Of a DNA stretch of 59,636 nucleotides, positions 50,908-59,636 are shown piece by piece. The DNA is from Clostridiales bacterium (GTDB lineage Bacteria; Bacillota; Clostridia; Christensenellales; DTU072). The stretch is taken from assembly GCA_012841525.1 (NCBI GenBank), contig DUUO01000012.1, positions 1 to 59,636 of the forward strand, in the 5' to 3' direction. Position numbers and translations under genes: made by a program. The notes beneath the pieces were generated by a model. It ran no database searches and was not told where the DNA came from. It saw nothing but the letters and a program-made list of their open reading frames with translations. How positions within the stretch are numbered: position 1 is the first letter of the stretch; every line of letters begins with the position of its first letter.

Positions 50908-53604
50908 TTATTTATATGGAGCAGCAACTCCACCAGTTAATGATTTATACATTTCATATGTTGCAGGCACTGGTTCTAATGGTAAAACATCTGGTTTTCC
51001 TTTAGAAAAATCATATCCTACTATATGGGATGCTTGAAGTTTGCCAATTTCCATATTCAAAGCCATTGATCCAATAAGTGTAATTGCATCGAGTATTCCT
51101 GCTGTACCTTCATTGTAAATTGGAAGTTCTTTTGCAACATATTTATCACCAAGTTGCAATTTATTTAAATCATTGTTTGCAGTTAAACCATATATAAACA
51201 TTCCGATAGAAGCATATTCCTTGCCTTGATAACGCATAAACATATTTCCCATTCTCTGATCTTTCATAACTGAGGCCCAAAATGGTCCAATTAAATTTCT
51301 AAAGGCGTCAATATTTTCATAATCAGGGAAAAAGGAATTTAGCATAATATCAGCAATGCTATCCATATGCTCTTTTGTTTTCCAATTGTAAAATCTTACA
51401 TTACCTTCAAATATTATATTAGGCAACATATTTTTATCTGAATTAGCAACTGAAGTTGGTAAGTCGTCAAAGAAAAATGAAATACTAGGCCCTGAAGAGT
51501 TTGTAAATATTGAGTTTTTTACAATAAACTTAGAATTATCTATATCTTCATGCCAATCTGTAGCCATAGAACTTCCAAATAGTCTATTATCACCTAATAC
51601 ACAGCCCTCTATTGTTAAATTGTAAATTACTCTAAGCTGCAAGCCAATATAACAATTTTTAACTTGAAGATATCTAAATGTAACAGGAGTTTTCTCACAA
51701 TTTTGCACATACATTCCTGTACCAGCCATTTTTTCTAGGTTTTTATCTAATAAAGTTGGAACAAAACTAAGGATAAAATCATCATATATTATTTTGTCAT
51801 CTTCTTTTGTATTTATTAACTTTCCTCTTTCTCTATCAAAGAAAATTAAATTGTCCGATTGGTCAAATGGACCTCCTTTACTTAGATCCATTGTAAATGC
51901 AAACCCATTGCCCCAAATATTAGCATAAACCATAAAGGCTCTATTATATGAAGTGGCATCATGTTCTATATCAGATTGTAAGACCATGTCTAAAGCTCTT
52001 AATTGATAAACTTTATAGCCTTGAAGGTCATCAAAAATATTTATCGCATTTGGCCTATCTAAAATTTTAAAAGTGAAACTTCTTTTGAAATGTTCTATTT
52101 TGTTTTTACCATCAGACATATATGCTGTCAATTTTACACTTTGACCAAGTCCTGTTTCTAAAAACTTAATTCTAATATCGTTTTTTTCGCCAATTGGATT
52201 TAATCTTTGTATTTCAATTACATCGTCTTTGTCAGTTTCCCAAATTATGTCAAATGTTGCATCATCATCTTCAACGAAAAAGTCATAAGTATCTATAATT
52301 TTCATTTGAGAAAGTCTCTCTTGCCAAGTAAGAGTTAAATCTTCTCCGCCTTCAATAAACTTTGTACCCCATATTCTATCTTGCCTAATTCCTCTTTTTT
52401 CATCTATATAATTATGTTTTAATGAAAAAACTTCTTTGGCATCTCTAATGGTGATTGTCTTTTTATATTCTTTATCAAAAATAAAAGCGGAAACTTCACA
52501 AGTTCCATGTTTTAGTGGCTTTATAAATCCTTTTTGCCAATCCACTTCTAACATGCTGCTATCACTAGATTCAAATCTAACATTATTATGATATGGCGAA
52601 TAAACATCATCTAAATCAACAACTTCACCAGAATTTGCATCAGATAAAATTAATTGTGGAGTTGAAGTATTTGTATAAACTGTTTCTATTCCATCTGAAA
52701 AATATACATCGCCTTCAATTCCATCAAAAACCGTAATAACTACTCTTCTATCATTCGCTAAAACTTCATACTTATTACCCTCTAATTTATTTATTACTGC
52801 ACTTTCTTTATATTCATTAAACACAATATTTTCCCTTATCCAATCTTCATCCACAACATCTTTTGTGTGAACTAAAGTCCTAGAAACTATTGTTTTAGTA
52901 AAATCTATTTTTGTTTTTGCAGAAATCGGAACTCCATCTTTTCCATAGGCTGAGAATGTAACAGTTGTTATTTCTCTTTCTAATTCATCATTGATTACAA
53001 CATGGCCATTATATACTTCTGCCGCACCAAAAGGACTAAAACTCCATTTGGGTGAAACAAAATCTAATGCATCAAAAGGTTTAGCATAATAGTCTAAATA
53101 ATATGTTTCACCAAATTCATAAACTGCATCACTTTTAGAATTTGATACACCAATTTGCCTTCTATTGGCATCTAAAATATTAGCTTCTATAATTGTATTA
53201 GTTTTTACAATAAATGACAATTTATGCTTTAATGAGATATTTGTCTCTGCTGAAATTACCAGCTCAACATAACCAGGTTTTTGAGGAAGAACTCTATATC
53301 TATTTGTATCTTCGATTTTTTCTAAAGTTACCTCACCTGTAGAATTATGAGTTAATTCAGGTGGATTGATATTTTTATTTTTTGTTATTTCGGGATAAAT
53401 ATTTATTATGATAAAAGAATCTTGATTTGTTAATTCTATTTCTAAAACATCACTATCAGAAATTAATTTGTTGTTTTGATCTCTAATTTCAATTTTTGTT
53501 GGATTATCGGGGGTATTAATTGCAACGATCGAGCTTGCACCATTTAATGCAAGTATTAAAATTATTGGTATCAAACATATTGTTACAATTAAAAATTTTT
53601 TCAT
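50908..53604 (-). CDS. Beta-helix surface protein, paralogue 2 (898 aa)
   Basis: An N-terminal helix (MKKFLIVTICLIPIILILAL) precedes Ig-like domains (~30-530) and a right-handed beta-helix (~560-740: NIWGNGFAF, LQVKNCYIGLQL, LTIEGCVLGDN, FIVKNSIFTNSSGPSISFFF). The conserved C-terminal tail is IVGYDFSKGKPDVLPLEPVP. Residues ~140-535 are nearly identical in protein and DNA to the neighbouring paralogue 3, whereas both ends differ, which points to recent recombination. AAAGGTGA precedes ATG. It is presumably displayed on the cell surface or wall. No enzymatic residues are recognised. Confidence 0.78.
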   Translation of the reverse strand: MKKFLIVTICLIPIILILALNGASSIVAINTPDNPTKIEIRDQNNKLISDSDVLEIELTNQDSFIIINIYPEITKNKNINPPELTHNSTGEVTLEKIEDTNRYRVLPQKPGYVELVISAETNISLKHKLSFIVKTNTIIEANILDANRRQIGVSNSKSDAVYEFGETYYLDYYAKPFDALDFVSPKWSFSPFGAAEVYNGHVVINDELEREITTVTFSAYGKDGVPISAKTKIDFTKTIVSRTLVHTKDVVDEDWIRENIVFNEYKESAVINKLEGNKYEVLANDRRVVITVFDGIEGDVYFSDGIETVYTNTSTPQLILSDANSGEVVDLDDVYSPYHNNVRFESSDSSMLEVDWQKGFIKPLKHGTCEVSAFIFDKEYKKTITIRDAKEVFSLKHNYIDEKRGIRQDRIWGTKFIEGGEDLTLTWQERLSQMKIIDTYDFFVEDDDATFDIIWETDKDDVIEIQRLNPIGEKNDIRIKFLETGLGQSVKLTAYMSDGKNKIEHFKRSFTFKILDRPNAINIFDDLQGYKVYQLRALDMVLQSDIEHDATSYNRAFMVYANIWGNGFAFTMDLSKGGPFDQSDNLIFFDRERGKLINTKEDDKIIYDDFILSFVPTLLDKNLEKMAGTGMYVQNCEKTPVTFRYLQVKNCYIGLQLRVIYNLTIEGCVLGDNRLFGSSMATDWHEDIDNSKFIVKNSIFTNSSGPSISFFFDDLPTSVANSDKNMLPNIIFEGNVRFYNWKTKEHMDSIADIMLNSFFPDYENIDAFRNLIGPFWASVMKDQRMGNMFMRYQGKEYASIGMFIYGLTANNDLNKLQLGDKYVAKELPIYNEGTAGILDAITLIGSMALNMEIGKLQASHIVGYDFSKGKPDVLPLEPVPATYEMYKSLTGGVAAPYK

Positions 53605-53703
53605 TTTATAAATTCACCTTTAGTTTCTGATGTGATACAATGGTTAATTTTTTAATTTGCCGATATTTTTCTAGAGTTTAGATATAACGGTTTAATTTTT
53701 ACA

Positions 53704-56397
53704 TTAAATATATTCTGCTGCTTGACCACCAGTTAAAGAGTCATACATTCCATATGTTGCAGGCACAGGTTCTAGTGGTAAAACATCTGGCTTACCTTGA
53801 GAAAAATCATAACCTATTAAATATGAGTCATAAAATTCTTCTATTGTTGAATTAGTTATAACAGATAAAATAACTTTTGCAAGTTCAAGTAAAGGCTTTG
53901 TATCTTTATTGGAAATTGGAAGTTCTTTTGCAATATATTTATTACCAATGTGAAGTTTCCTCATATCATTTTTAGCAGTTAAACCATATGTAAACATTCC
54001 AATAGAAGCATATTCTACACCTCTATGCCACATAAACATTTTATCCATCCTAGAATCTTTCATTATTGAAGTCCAAAATGGTGCAACCAAATCTTTTAAT
54101 GCACCAAGCCCTGAACCCTCTTCAAAGAAACTTGACATTATTGCATCAAACATACCAGCTATTTGCTTTCTACTTTGCCAGTTATAAAACCTTACATCCC
54201 CTTCTAAATTTACTGTAGGTAAAATATTTTTACCTGCATATTTTCCAACAAGATCTAATTCTGAATATAAAAACATAATACTTGGAGCCAACGAATTTGT
54301 AAAAATTGAATTTTTAATAATAAACAAATCACTATCTATATTTTCATGCCAATCATTAAATCTAGTTGCCCCTCCAAGACTGTTATCACCTATTATACAT
54401 CCTTCTATTGTAAGATTTGCTACTTCTCTTATATCAAGCCCCATAGTACAATTTTTAATTTGAAGATATCTAAATATAACTGGCGTTTTAGGTATATGAT
54501 GAATTTCAATACCTCTAGGTGCTATATTTGCAAATTTTTTATCCTCTAGTGTCGGAACACCTGTAATTGAAAAATCATCAAATATAATTTTATCATCTGA
54601 AATTTCATTAATTAAATCTGCTCTTTCACTATAAAAAGAAATTAGTGCATACCATTTATTTAGATCATCTACGTCTAGGTTTTGAGAGATATTAAATCCG
54701 TTTCCCCAAACATTAGCATAAACTACAATACGGTTAGCATATGTGCCATTGCTATGCACTATGTTAGATTGAAGCACCATATCAAGTGCTCTTTCTTGAT
54801 ACACTTTATAACACTGCACACTATCAAAAACATTTATTGCATTTGGCCTATTTAAAATTTTAAAAGTAAAACTTCTTTTAAAATGTTCTATTTTGTTTTT
54901 ACCATCTGACATATATGCTGTCAATTTTACACTTTGACCAAGTCCTGTTTCTAAAAACTTAATTCTAATATCGTTTTTTTCGCCAATTGGATTTAATCTT
55001 TGTATTTCAATTACATCCTCTTTATCAGTTTCCCAAATTATGTCAAATGTTGCATCATCATCTTCAATAAAAAAGTCATAAGTATCTATAATTTTCATTT
55101 GAGAAAGTCTTTCTTTCCAAGTAAGAGTTAAATCTTCTCCGCCTTCAATAAACTTTGTACCCCATATTCTATCTTGCCTAATTCCTCTTTTTTCATCTAT
55201 ATAATCATGTTTTAATGAAAAAACTTCTTTAACTTCTCTAATTTCTATTGTCTTTTTATACTCTTTATCAAAAACAAAAGCAGAAACTTCACAAGTTCCA
55301 TGTTTTAATGGTTTTATAAATCCTTTTTCACTATCAACTTCTAACACGCTGCTATCACAAGATTCAAATCTAACATTATTATGATATGGCGAATAAACAT
55401 CATCTAAATCAATAACTTCTCCAGAATTTGCATCAGATAAAATTAACTGTAGAATTGAAGTATTAGTATAAATTGTTTCTATTCCATCTGAAAAATATAC
55501 ATCGCCTTCTAAATTATCAAAAACAGTAATAACTACTCTTCTATCATTTGCTAAAACTTCGTATTTATTACCCTCTAGTTTGTTTATTTCTGCACTTTCT
55601 TTATATTCGTTAAACACAATATTTTCCCTTATCCAATCTTCATCCACAACATCTTTTGTGTGAACTAAAGTCCTAGAAACTATTGTTTTAGTAAAATCTA
55701 TTTTTGTTTTTGAGTTAATAGGAATCCCATCTTTTCCATAGGCTGAGAATGTAACAGTTGTTATTTCTCTTTCTAATTCATCATTGATTACAACATGGCC
55801 ATTATGTACTTCTGCAGCACCAAAAGGACTAAAACTCCATTTGGGTGAAACAAAATCTAATGCATCAAAAGGTTTAGCATAATAGTCTAAATAATATGTG
55901 TCGCCAAATTCATAAACTGCCTCACTTTTAGAGTCTGATACACCAAGTTGTCTCCTATTGGCATCTAAAATGTCAACTTCAGTTATTTTATTGGTTTTTA
56001 CTATGAAAGATAATTTACGCTTTAATTCAACATTTGCCTCTGCTGAAAGTATTAGTTCAGCATAACCTGGCTTTTTAGGAATTACTCTATATCTATTTGT
56101 ATCTTTAATTTTTTCTAAAGCTACTTCCCCTGTAGAATTAGAGTTTAATATTGGCTTATTAATATTTTTATTTTTAGTTATCTCAGGGAAAATATTTATG
56201 ATTATAAAAGATTCATCGTTTGTTAATTCTACTTCTAAAGCTTCACGATCAGTAACTAATCTATTGTTATGATTTCTGATTTCAATTTCAGTTGGGTTAT
56301 CAGGGGTATTAATAGCGACAATTGTACTTGCCCCATTTAATGCAAGTATCAAAATTATTGGTATCAAACATATTGTAATTATTATAAATTTTTTCAT
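53704..56397 (-). CDS. Beta-helix surface protein, paralogue 3 (897 aa)
   Basis: Same architecture as paralogue 2: N-terminal helix (MKKFIIITICLIPIILILAL), Ig-like domains, right-handed beta-helix (~560-740: NVWGNGFNIS, LQIKNCTMGLDI, LTIEGCIIGDN, FIIKNSIFTNSLAPSIMFLY), and the C-terminal tail LIGYDFSQGKPDVLPLEPVP. Codons ~140-535 (54795-55978) are nearly identical to 52000-53185 of paralogue 2, silent sites included. AAGGTGG lies upstream of ATG. It is first of the run, so the block may be transcribed from a promoter in the repeat-rich gap above 56397. Confidence 0.78.
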   Translation of the reverse strand: MKKFIIITICLIPIILILALNGASTIVAINTPDNPTEIEIRNHNNRLVTDREALEVELTNDESFIIINIFPEITKNKNINKPILNSNSTGEVALEKIKDTNRYRVIPKKPGYAELILSAEANVELKRKLSFIVKTNKITEVDILDANRRQLGVSDSKSEAVYEFGDTYYLDYYAKPFDALDFVSPKWSFSPFGAAEVHNGHVVINDELEREITTVTFSAYGKDGIPINSKTKIDFTKTIVSRTLVHTKDVVDEDWIRENIVFNEYKESAEINKLEGNKYEVLANDRRVVITVFDNLEGDVYFSDGIETIYTNTSILQLILSDANSGEVIDLDDVYSPYHNNVRFESCDSSVLEVDSEKGFIKPLKHGTCEVSAFVFDKEYKKTIEIREVKEVFSLKHDYIDEKRGIRQDRIWGTKFIEGGEDLTLTWKERLSQMKIIDTYDFFIEDDDATFDIIWETDKEDVIEIQRLNPIGEKNDIRIKFLETGLGQSVKLTAYMSDGKNKIEHFKRSFTFKILNRPNAINVFDSVQCYKVYQERALDMVLQSNIVHSNGTYANRIVVYANVWGNGFNISQNLDVDDLNKWYALISFYSERADLINEISDDKIIFDDFSITGVPTLEDKKFANIAPRGIEIHHIPKTPVIFRYLQIKNCTMGLDIREVANLTIEGCIIGDNSLGGATRFNDWHENIDSDLFIIKNSIFTNSLAPSIMFLYSELDLVGKYAGKNILPTVNLEGDVRFYNWQSRKQIAGMFDAIMSSFFEEGSGLGALKDLVAPFWTSIMKDSRMDKMFMWHRGVEYASIGMFTYGLTAKNDMRKLHIGNKYIAKELPISNKDTKPLLELAKVILSVITNSTIEEFYDSYLIGYDFSQGKPDVLPLEPVPATYGMYDSLTGGQAAEYI

Positions 56398-56420
56398 GTT
56401 CTTCCACCTTCTATAAAATT

Positions 56421-56740
56421 GCCTTATACTTTATATAATATATTAATATTTTAGTTATTTTACGACATTGCCGTATACTTTATTATTTTTATCTCAAGTT
56501 ATATTTTGTCTATTTTATGATATTGCCGTATGCTTTATTATTTTTATCTCAAGTTATATTTTGTCTATTTTATGATATTGCCGTATGCTTTATTATTTTT
56601 ATCAGGCGCTAATATTTTGTCTGTTTTAATATATCGCCGTATATATTATTTTTCTTTCAAGTTATATTTCAACTATTTTATAGTATTACCGTATACCTAT
56701 TATTTTCATCTCAAGTTATGTTAATCTGTTTTAATATTTT
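56421..56740. repeat. 55-bp tandem repeat x6 upstream of beta-helix gene 3
   Basis: Units start with ATTGCCGTATRCTTTATTA or variants at about 56421, 56467, 56522, 56577, 56632 and 56686 (mostly 55-bp period). They share a central TTTTATCTCAAGTTATATTT and end TTTGTCTATTTTATGATATT. Units at 56467 and 56522 are almost identical; the outer ones are decayed. The 436-bp gap holds no gene. Confidence 0.9.
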
Positions 56741-56833
56741 ATTACACTTAATACTTACTATTTATTTTTGTTCTATTTGCATGTAAAAGACTTTAGCGTA
56801 AAATTTACACTACTTTTGTGATAATTTAATATT

Positions 56834-58438
56834 TTAGTTATTAATGGAGTAATATCTTTTTTGCAAATTAATTTCATATCTCAATACAGCATAAATAAAA
56901 CCTATAATGCTTATGGATAATATTACTATAATAATTAATTTTAGTTGTGAACCAAAAATCATTCCAAGCATACCAAGTACTACTGATATCACCATTCCTC
57001 GTATAACAGCTCTTGTTGTATTTAAATTATTATTGTAAATTTCGCCACCATCACCTACTAAATTAAATACAGGTTTATCTATATCTGTTTGCATAGCAAT
57101 TAATGTAAGAGTTATCGCATTAAGTTGAACTATTGCAAAAGTTATAAAAGCATAATCTGACTTCATTTGCCCTGCACCAACAATTACTCCAAGGCTTATA
57201 CTATTTGCCAAAAATGAAACGATGAAATACATTGTAAATTTTGCAAATAATTGGGTTCTAATTGAAACTGGTGCGACTTTAGTTAAATAAAAGTTTGAAC
57301 CTTCTCTACTTACTGAAGTTGCTGCAAAAGAGGTTATTATAGTTGTAAAAACCATCATAACAAGCAAAGTAACACCAAAGGTCATTCTTTCACCAGATTG
57401 TTGCTTTGCTAGAGTTTGCACTATGCTATTACTGAAAAATACCATACCAGGCATAGCACATGCTAAAACAAAATATTGGAATGAATAGTTTACTGAACGA
57501 AATACTTGTATGAATTCTTTATTTAGCAATGTGAAAAATACTGGGCGAACTCTATTTTTAGTTTTTCTTTTGAATGCACTGCCTTCAATTTCTATATTAG
57601 TTAACAAAGTCTTGAAATATAAAAATTCAACAATTAAATATGTAATTGCTGCTCCTACTCCTGTTGCAATAATTAAACTTGGATATGCAATATATGGTTT
57701 TTCACCAGTTAAAAGATCTGCAAAATGTTTTGGATATAAGTATTTTGTTACATCTTTAATTTTGTCTACAATTTCTTGATCAAAAACTGAAAAGGCTTGC
57801 TCTTTCATATATAAAACCATTTTGTTAAATAGCCACATATATCCTGCAAATAGAGCTGTAACCAAAACTGCAAGGAAAATTATTATTAAAATAAACTTAT
57901 TTCTTATTCTGTTTGTTAAATGCATAACAGGAATAGCAAGTATATTTGCTATGAAAAAGGTTATAAAAATCATAAAGAATGCAGCAAGTGGCGCCCTATA
58001 GGCAAATTCAGAACCTACTGTTTCTATACTTGAATATCCGAGTAAGAAAGGAATTAATATCAAAATTGTTATAATGGATTGTTTGATTAGCAAAAATAAA
58101 ATTTTGCTAAAAAATATTTCATTACCATTAACTGGATATCTAATTAAAATTTCATTATCACCATTAAAGTATAAAACCTTAATAGTTCCACTAGTTCCTG
58201 TAATTACAAGCAAAATGAAAACAACAGTAAAAAATAATATCAAAGCCTCATAAGCAATGCCTGCAGTTTTAAACATACTAAAAAATATTCTAGAGGCAAA
58301 ATAACCCAAATAGCAAAATAGAACTAAAACTACCAAATAAAGTAAAAGTTTGAGCCAGCTTTTATACTCTTTTGGCCTAAAACTTCCAAGATTTGTGTTT
58401 TTTATTTCAAGTTTTAATAAAGTGCCTATATTATTCAT
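56834..58438 (-). CDS. ABC-2 type transporter permease
   Basis: 534 residues with about ten to twelve TM helices in two groups. A cytosolic N-terminal part (LGSFRPKEYKSWLKLLLYLV) and VLYFNGDNEILIRYPVNGNE followed by IFFSKILFLL are typical of large ABC exporter permeases in Firmicutes. A central polar segment (GSAFKRKTKNRVRPVFFTLL) separates the halves. It pairs with the ATPase encoded 114 bp upstream on the same strand. The substrate is unknown; candidates are lipid, peptide or bacteriocin-like molecules. Its start codon lies against a 54-bp tandem repeat, and no good Shine-Dalgarno is visible. Confidence 0.85.
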   Translation of the reverse strand: MNNIGTLLKLEIKNTNLGSFRPKEYKSWLKLLLYLVVLVLFCYLGYFASRIFFSMFKTAGIAYEALILFFTVVFILLVITGTSGTIKVLYFNGDNEILIRYPVNGNEIFFSKILFLLIKQSIITILILIPFLLGYSSIETVGSEFAYRAPLAAFFMIFITFFIANILAIPVMHLTNRIRNKFILIIIFLAVLVTALFAGYMWLFNKMVLYMKEQAFSVFDQEIVDKIKDVTKYLYPKHFADLLTGEKPYIAYPSLIIATGVGAAITYLIVEFLYFKTLLTNIEIEGSAFKRKTKNRVRPVFFTLLNKEFIQVFRSVNYSFQYFVLACAMPGMVFFSNSIVQTLAKQQSGERMTFGVTLLVMMVFTTIITSFAATSVSREGSNFYLTKVAPVSIRTQLFAKFTMYFIVSFLANSISLGVIVGAGQMKSDYAFITFAIVQLNAITLTLIAMQTDIDKPVFNLVGDGGEIYNNNLNTTRAVIRGMVISVVLGMLGMIFGSQLKLIIIVILSISIIGFIYAVLRYEINLQKRYYSINN

Positions 58439-58546
58439 ATCATTAATTTTGATTCATTTGCATTTTTTGCAATGTACTAAGGTTACTCTCACATCATTAA
58501 TTTTGATTCATTTTCATTTTTACAATGTAACCAAGTTTACTTATGT
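58439..58546. repeat. 54-bp tandem repeat between ABC ATPase and permease genes
   Basis: Copies 58439-58492 and 58493-58546 both start ATCATTAATTTTGATTCATT and share GCAATGTAC or ACAATGTAAC and a GTTTACT element. The adjacent 3' end of the ATPase gene (AATTTTATTCATATTTTTC) resembles the unit's start, so this may be another, decayed, gene-end echo. Confidence 0.85.
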
Positions 58547-58552
58547 GAAATT

Positions 58553-59323
58553 TTATTCATATTTTTCTTTCACTAATTCTGCTATAGCAGCATCTTCTTC
58601 ACTTTGCGGGTCAGATGATGTTATTCTAACAAATTGTTCTTCAAGTGTTTTTTTGTTTTCTGGTATTTTTAGATCTATAACACATTGTAATTTACCATCT
58701 TTAATAATCGCTGCCCTATCACAAATTTTCGCAACTAAATCTAAGTTATGACTTGAGAAGAAAACGGTGTTCCCTTCATCACAATGTTCATTCATTCTTT
58801 TTAATATTTCTATCATGGATTGATGGTCAAGTCCCATCATTGGTTCGTCTAATACCCAAAGTTTAGGATTATGTATTAATGCAGCAATAACACAAATCTT
58901 TTGTTTCATACCATGTGAATATGATTTAATTTGCATATCTACTGCATGGCTTAACTTAAATTGTTCTACATATTTATCAAACCTTTCAGTTCTATTTCTT
59001 TTGTTAACCTTGTAAATATCTGCCGTGTAATTGACAAATTCTCTGCCTGTCAACTTTTCATAAACAGCATGGTTATCTGGCACATAGCCCATATTCATTT
59101 TCGCTGAAATTGGATCTTTAGAAATATCATAACCACAAATTCTAATTGTTCCACTTGTAAAAGGATATATTCCTGTTAAACATTTAATTGTAGTTGATTT
59201 GCCTGCACCATTTTGTCCTAAAAAGCCAAAGATTTCTCCCCTGCCTAAAGATAGGGACAAATCTTCAACAGAAAACCTTTCACTATTCCTATATTTTTTA
59301 TATAAATGCTCTATTTCTAGCAT
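58553..59323 (-). CDS. ABC-2 type transporter ATP-binding protein
   Basis: 256 residues. Walker A is GQNGAGKST, the Q-loop region is MGYVPDNHAVYEKLTGREF, the signature is SYSHGMKQKICVIAALIHNP, Walker B is LWVLDEPMMGLD and the switch is FFSSHNLD. The signature is SHGMK rather than LSGGQ, as in many drug/peptide ABC-2 exporters. It energises the permease that follows. GGAGGAA precedes the ATG, and a near-consensus promoter lies at 59372-59400. The C-terminal ~30 residues are acidic (DPQSEEDAAIAELV). Confidence 0.92.
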   Translation of the reverse strand: MLEIEHLYKKYRNSERFSVEDLSLSLGRGEIFGFLGQNGAGKSTTIKCLTGIYPFTSGTIRICGYDISKDPISAKMNMGYVPDNHAVYEKLTGREFVNYTADIYKVNKRNRTERFDKYVEQFKLSHAVDMQIKSYSHGMKQKICVIAALIHNPKLWVLDEPMMGLDHQSMIEILKRMNEHCDEGNTVFFSSHNLDLVAKICDRAAIIKDGKLQCVIDLKIPENKKTLEEQFVRITSSDPQSEEDAAIAELVKEKYE

Positions 59324-59371
59324 ATTAATTCCTCCAAACCTTTATAAAGGTTGCCGACTCTCTACTTCTTA

Positions 59372-59400
59372 AATATACATATATATTTCAGCACTGTCAA
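59372..59400 (-). promoter_or_regulatory. Promoter of the ABC-2 exporter operon
   Basis: On the minus strand perfect TTGACA (59395-59400), 17-bp spacer, TATATT (59372-59377), ~49 bp ahead of the ATPase start. Confidence 0.65.
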
Positions 59401-59563
59401 TTTTTTGCCTTCATATAAAATTTTATATAAATAATGCATATATGTAAATAGGTCTGAAATATTGACTTTTCAAAATACAAAACTAGTTGCACCTACCTTT
59501 AGATTTAACATCAAAATACAACACCAATAAACCATAATATCTTTTATTAGTTCTGTACAAAAG

Positions 59564-59636
59564 CAAACAACCAAAGCAAAGTATCTAATATATAACAAAC
59601 AACCAAAAACAAAGCATTTTATATATGACAACAACC
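59564..59636. repeat. ~32-bp tandem repeat at window edge
   Basis: CAAACAACCAAA units start at 59564 and 59596, and a third (ACAACAACC) runs off the end. Each is followed by AAAGYA...TATATA. The 313-bp stretch from 59324 otherwise holds only the promoter and AT-rich DNA. The next gene is outside the window. Confidence 0.65.

Noticed and set aside
50908..50950. 3'-end echoes downstream of all three beta-helix genes
   Set aside because: Neighbouring repeats at 50813 and the weak ~45-bp similarity near 53641 do not reproduce the coding ends clearly; AT-rich chance similarity is sufficient.
56421..56740. CRISPR array or coding repeat
   Set aside because: The 55-bp units are fully repetitive without spacers, decay outward and contain stops in the frames examined.
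56765..56815. Terminator after the ABC-2 permease
   Set aside because: The GTAAAATTTAC palindrome leaves almost no loop and no T tract follows on the minus strand.

Overview
The window is about 60 kb of AT-rich DNA (roughly 30% GC by eye). It has Gram-positive ribosome binding sites (GGAGG-type, several with TTG starts), split transketolase subunits, a lipoprotein-type polyamine-binding protein and large N-terminally anchored surface proteins. This fits an uncultured low-GC Firmicute, probably a gut-type Clostridia member; I cannot place it more precisely. No plasmid, phage, IS or CRISPR signature is visible, so this looks like chromosome.

Layout. 0-7 kb: WYL regulator, an orphan RelB/DinJ antitoxin, a DEDDh exonuclease, tRNA-Ala(UGC), a small tubby/LURP-like protein, then an operon of two transketolase halves plus an SCP2-like protein. 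7-11 kb: GH38 alpha-mannosidase and a diacylglycerol-kinase-family lipid kinase. 11.5-25 kb: a surface-polysaccharide locus (RmlB; SDR plus IspD/TarI-like cytidylyltransferase; a LbetaH/CDP-alditol transferase fusion; DUF4422 and GT4 glycosyltransferases; initiating sugar-phosphate transferase; Wzy/WaaL-like polytopic protein; divergent ABC-2 polymer exporter; UDP-galactopyranose mutase). The logic is lipid-linked initiation, glycosylation, decoration with an alditol phosphate, galactofuranose supply, and export or ligation. 25-31.4 kb: polyamine uptake operon with its XRE-cupin regulator (regulator, potA, potB, potC, potD in transcription order). 32-56.4 kb: surface block with a 4418-residue InlB-repeat/GLUG protein, MTA/SAH nucleosidase, three paralogous beta-helix surface proteins and one small membrane-anchored protein. 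56.8-59.3 kb: an ABC-2 exporter pair.

The most unusual signal is not a gene. Many intergenic regions hold short tandem arrays (27-56 bp units, 2-6 copies). In at least four cases the repeated unit is the 3' end of the adjacent gene, stop codon included, copied downstream of the real stop ('3'-end echoes'): mannosidase, polymer-export ATPase, XRE-cupin regulator and MTA/SAH nucleosidase. Some echoes encode plausible alternative C-termini with synonymous or conservative differences, as if they were remnants of earlier alleles. I know of no named system that produces this. The other leading observation is a five-copy 27-bp iteron array between two divergent promoters of the polysaccharide locus.

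All calls come from reading the sequence; no database search was run. Several gene starts are trimmed to the codon supported by a Shine-Dalgarno sequence.
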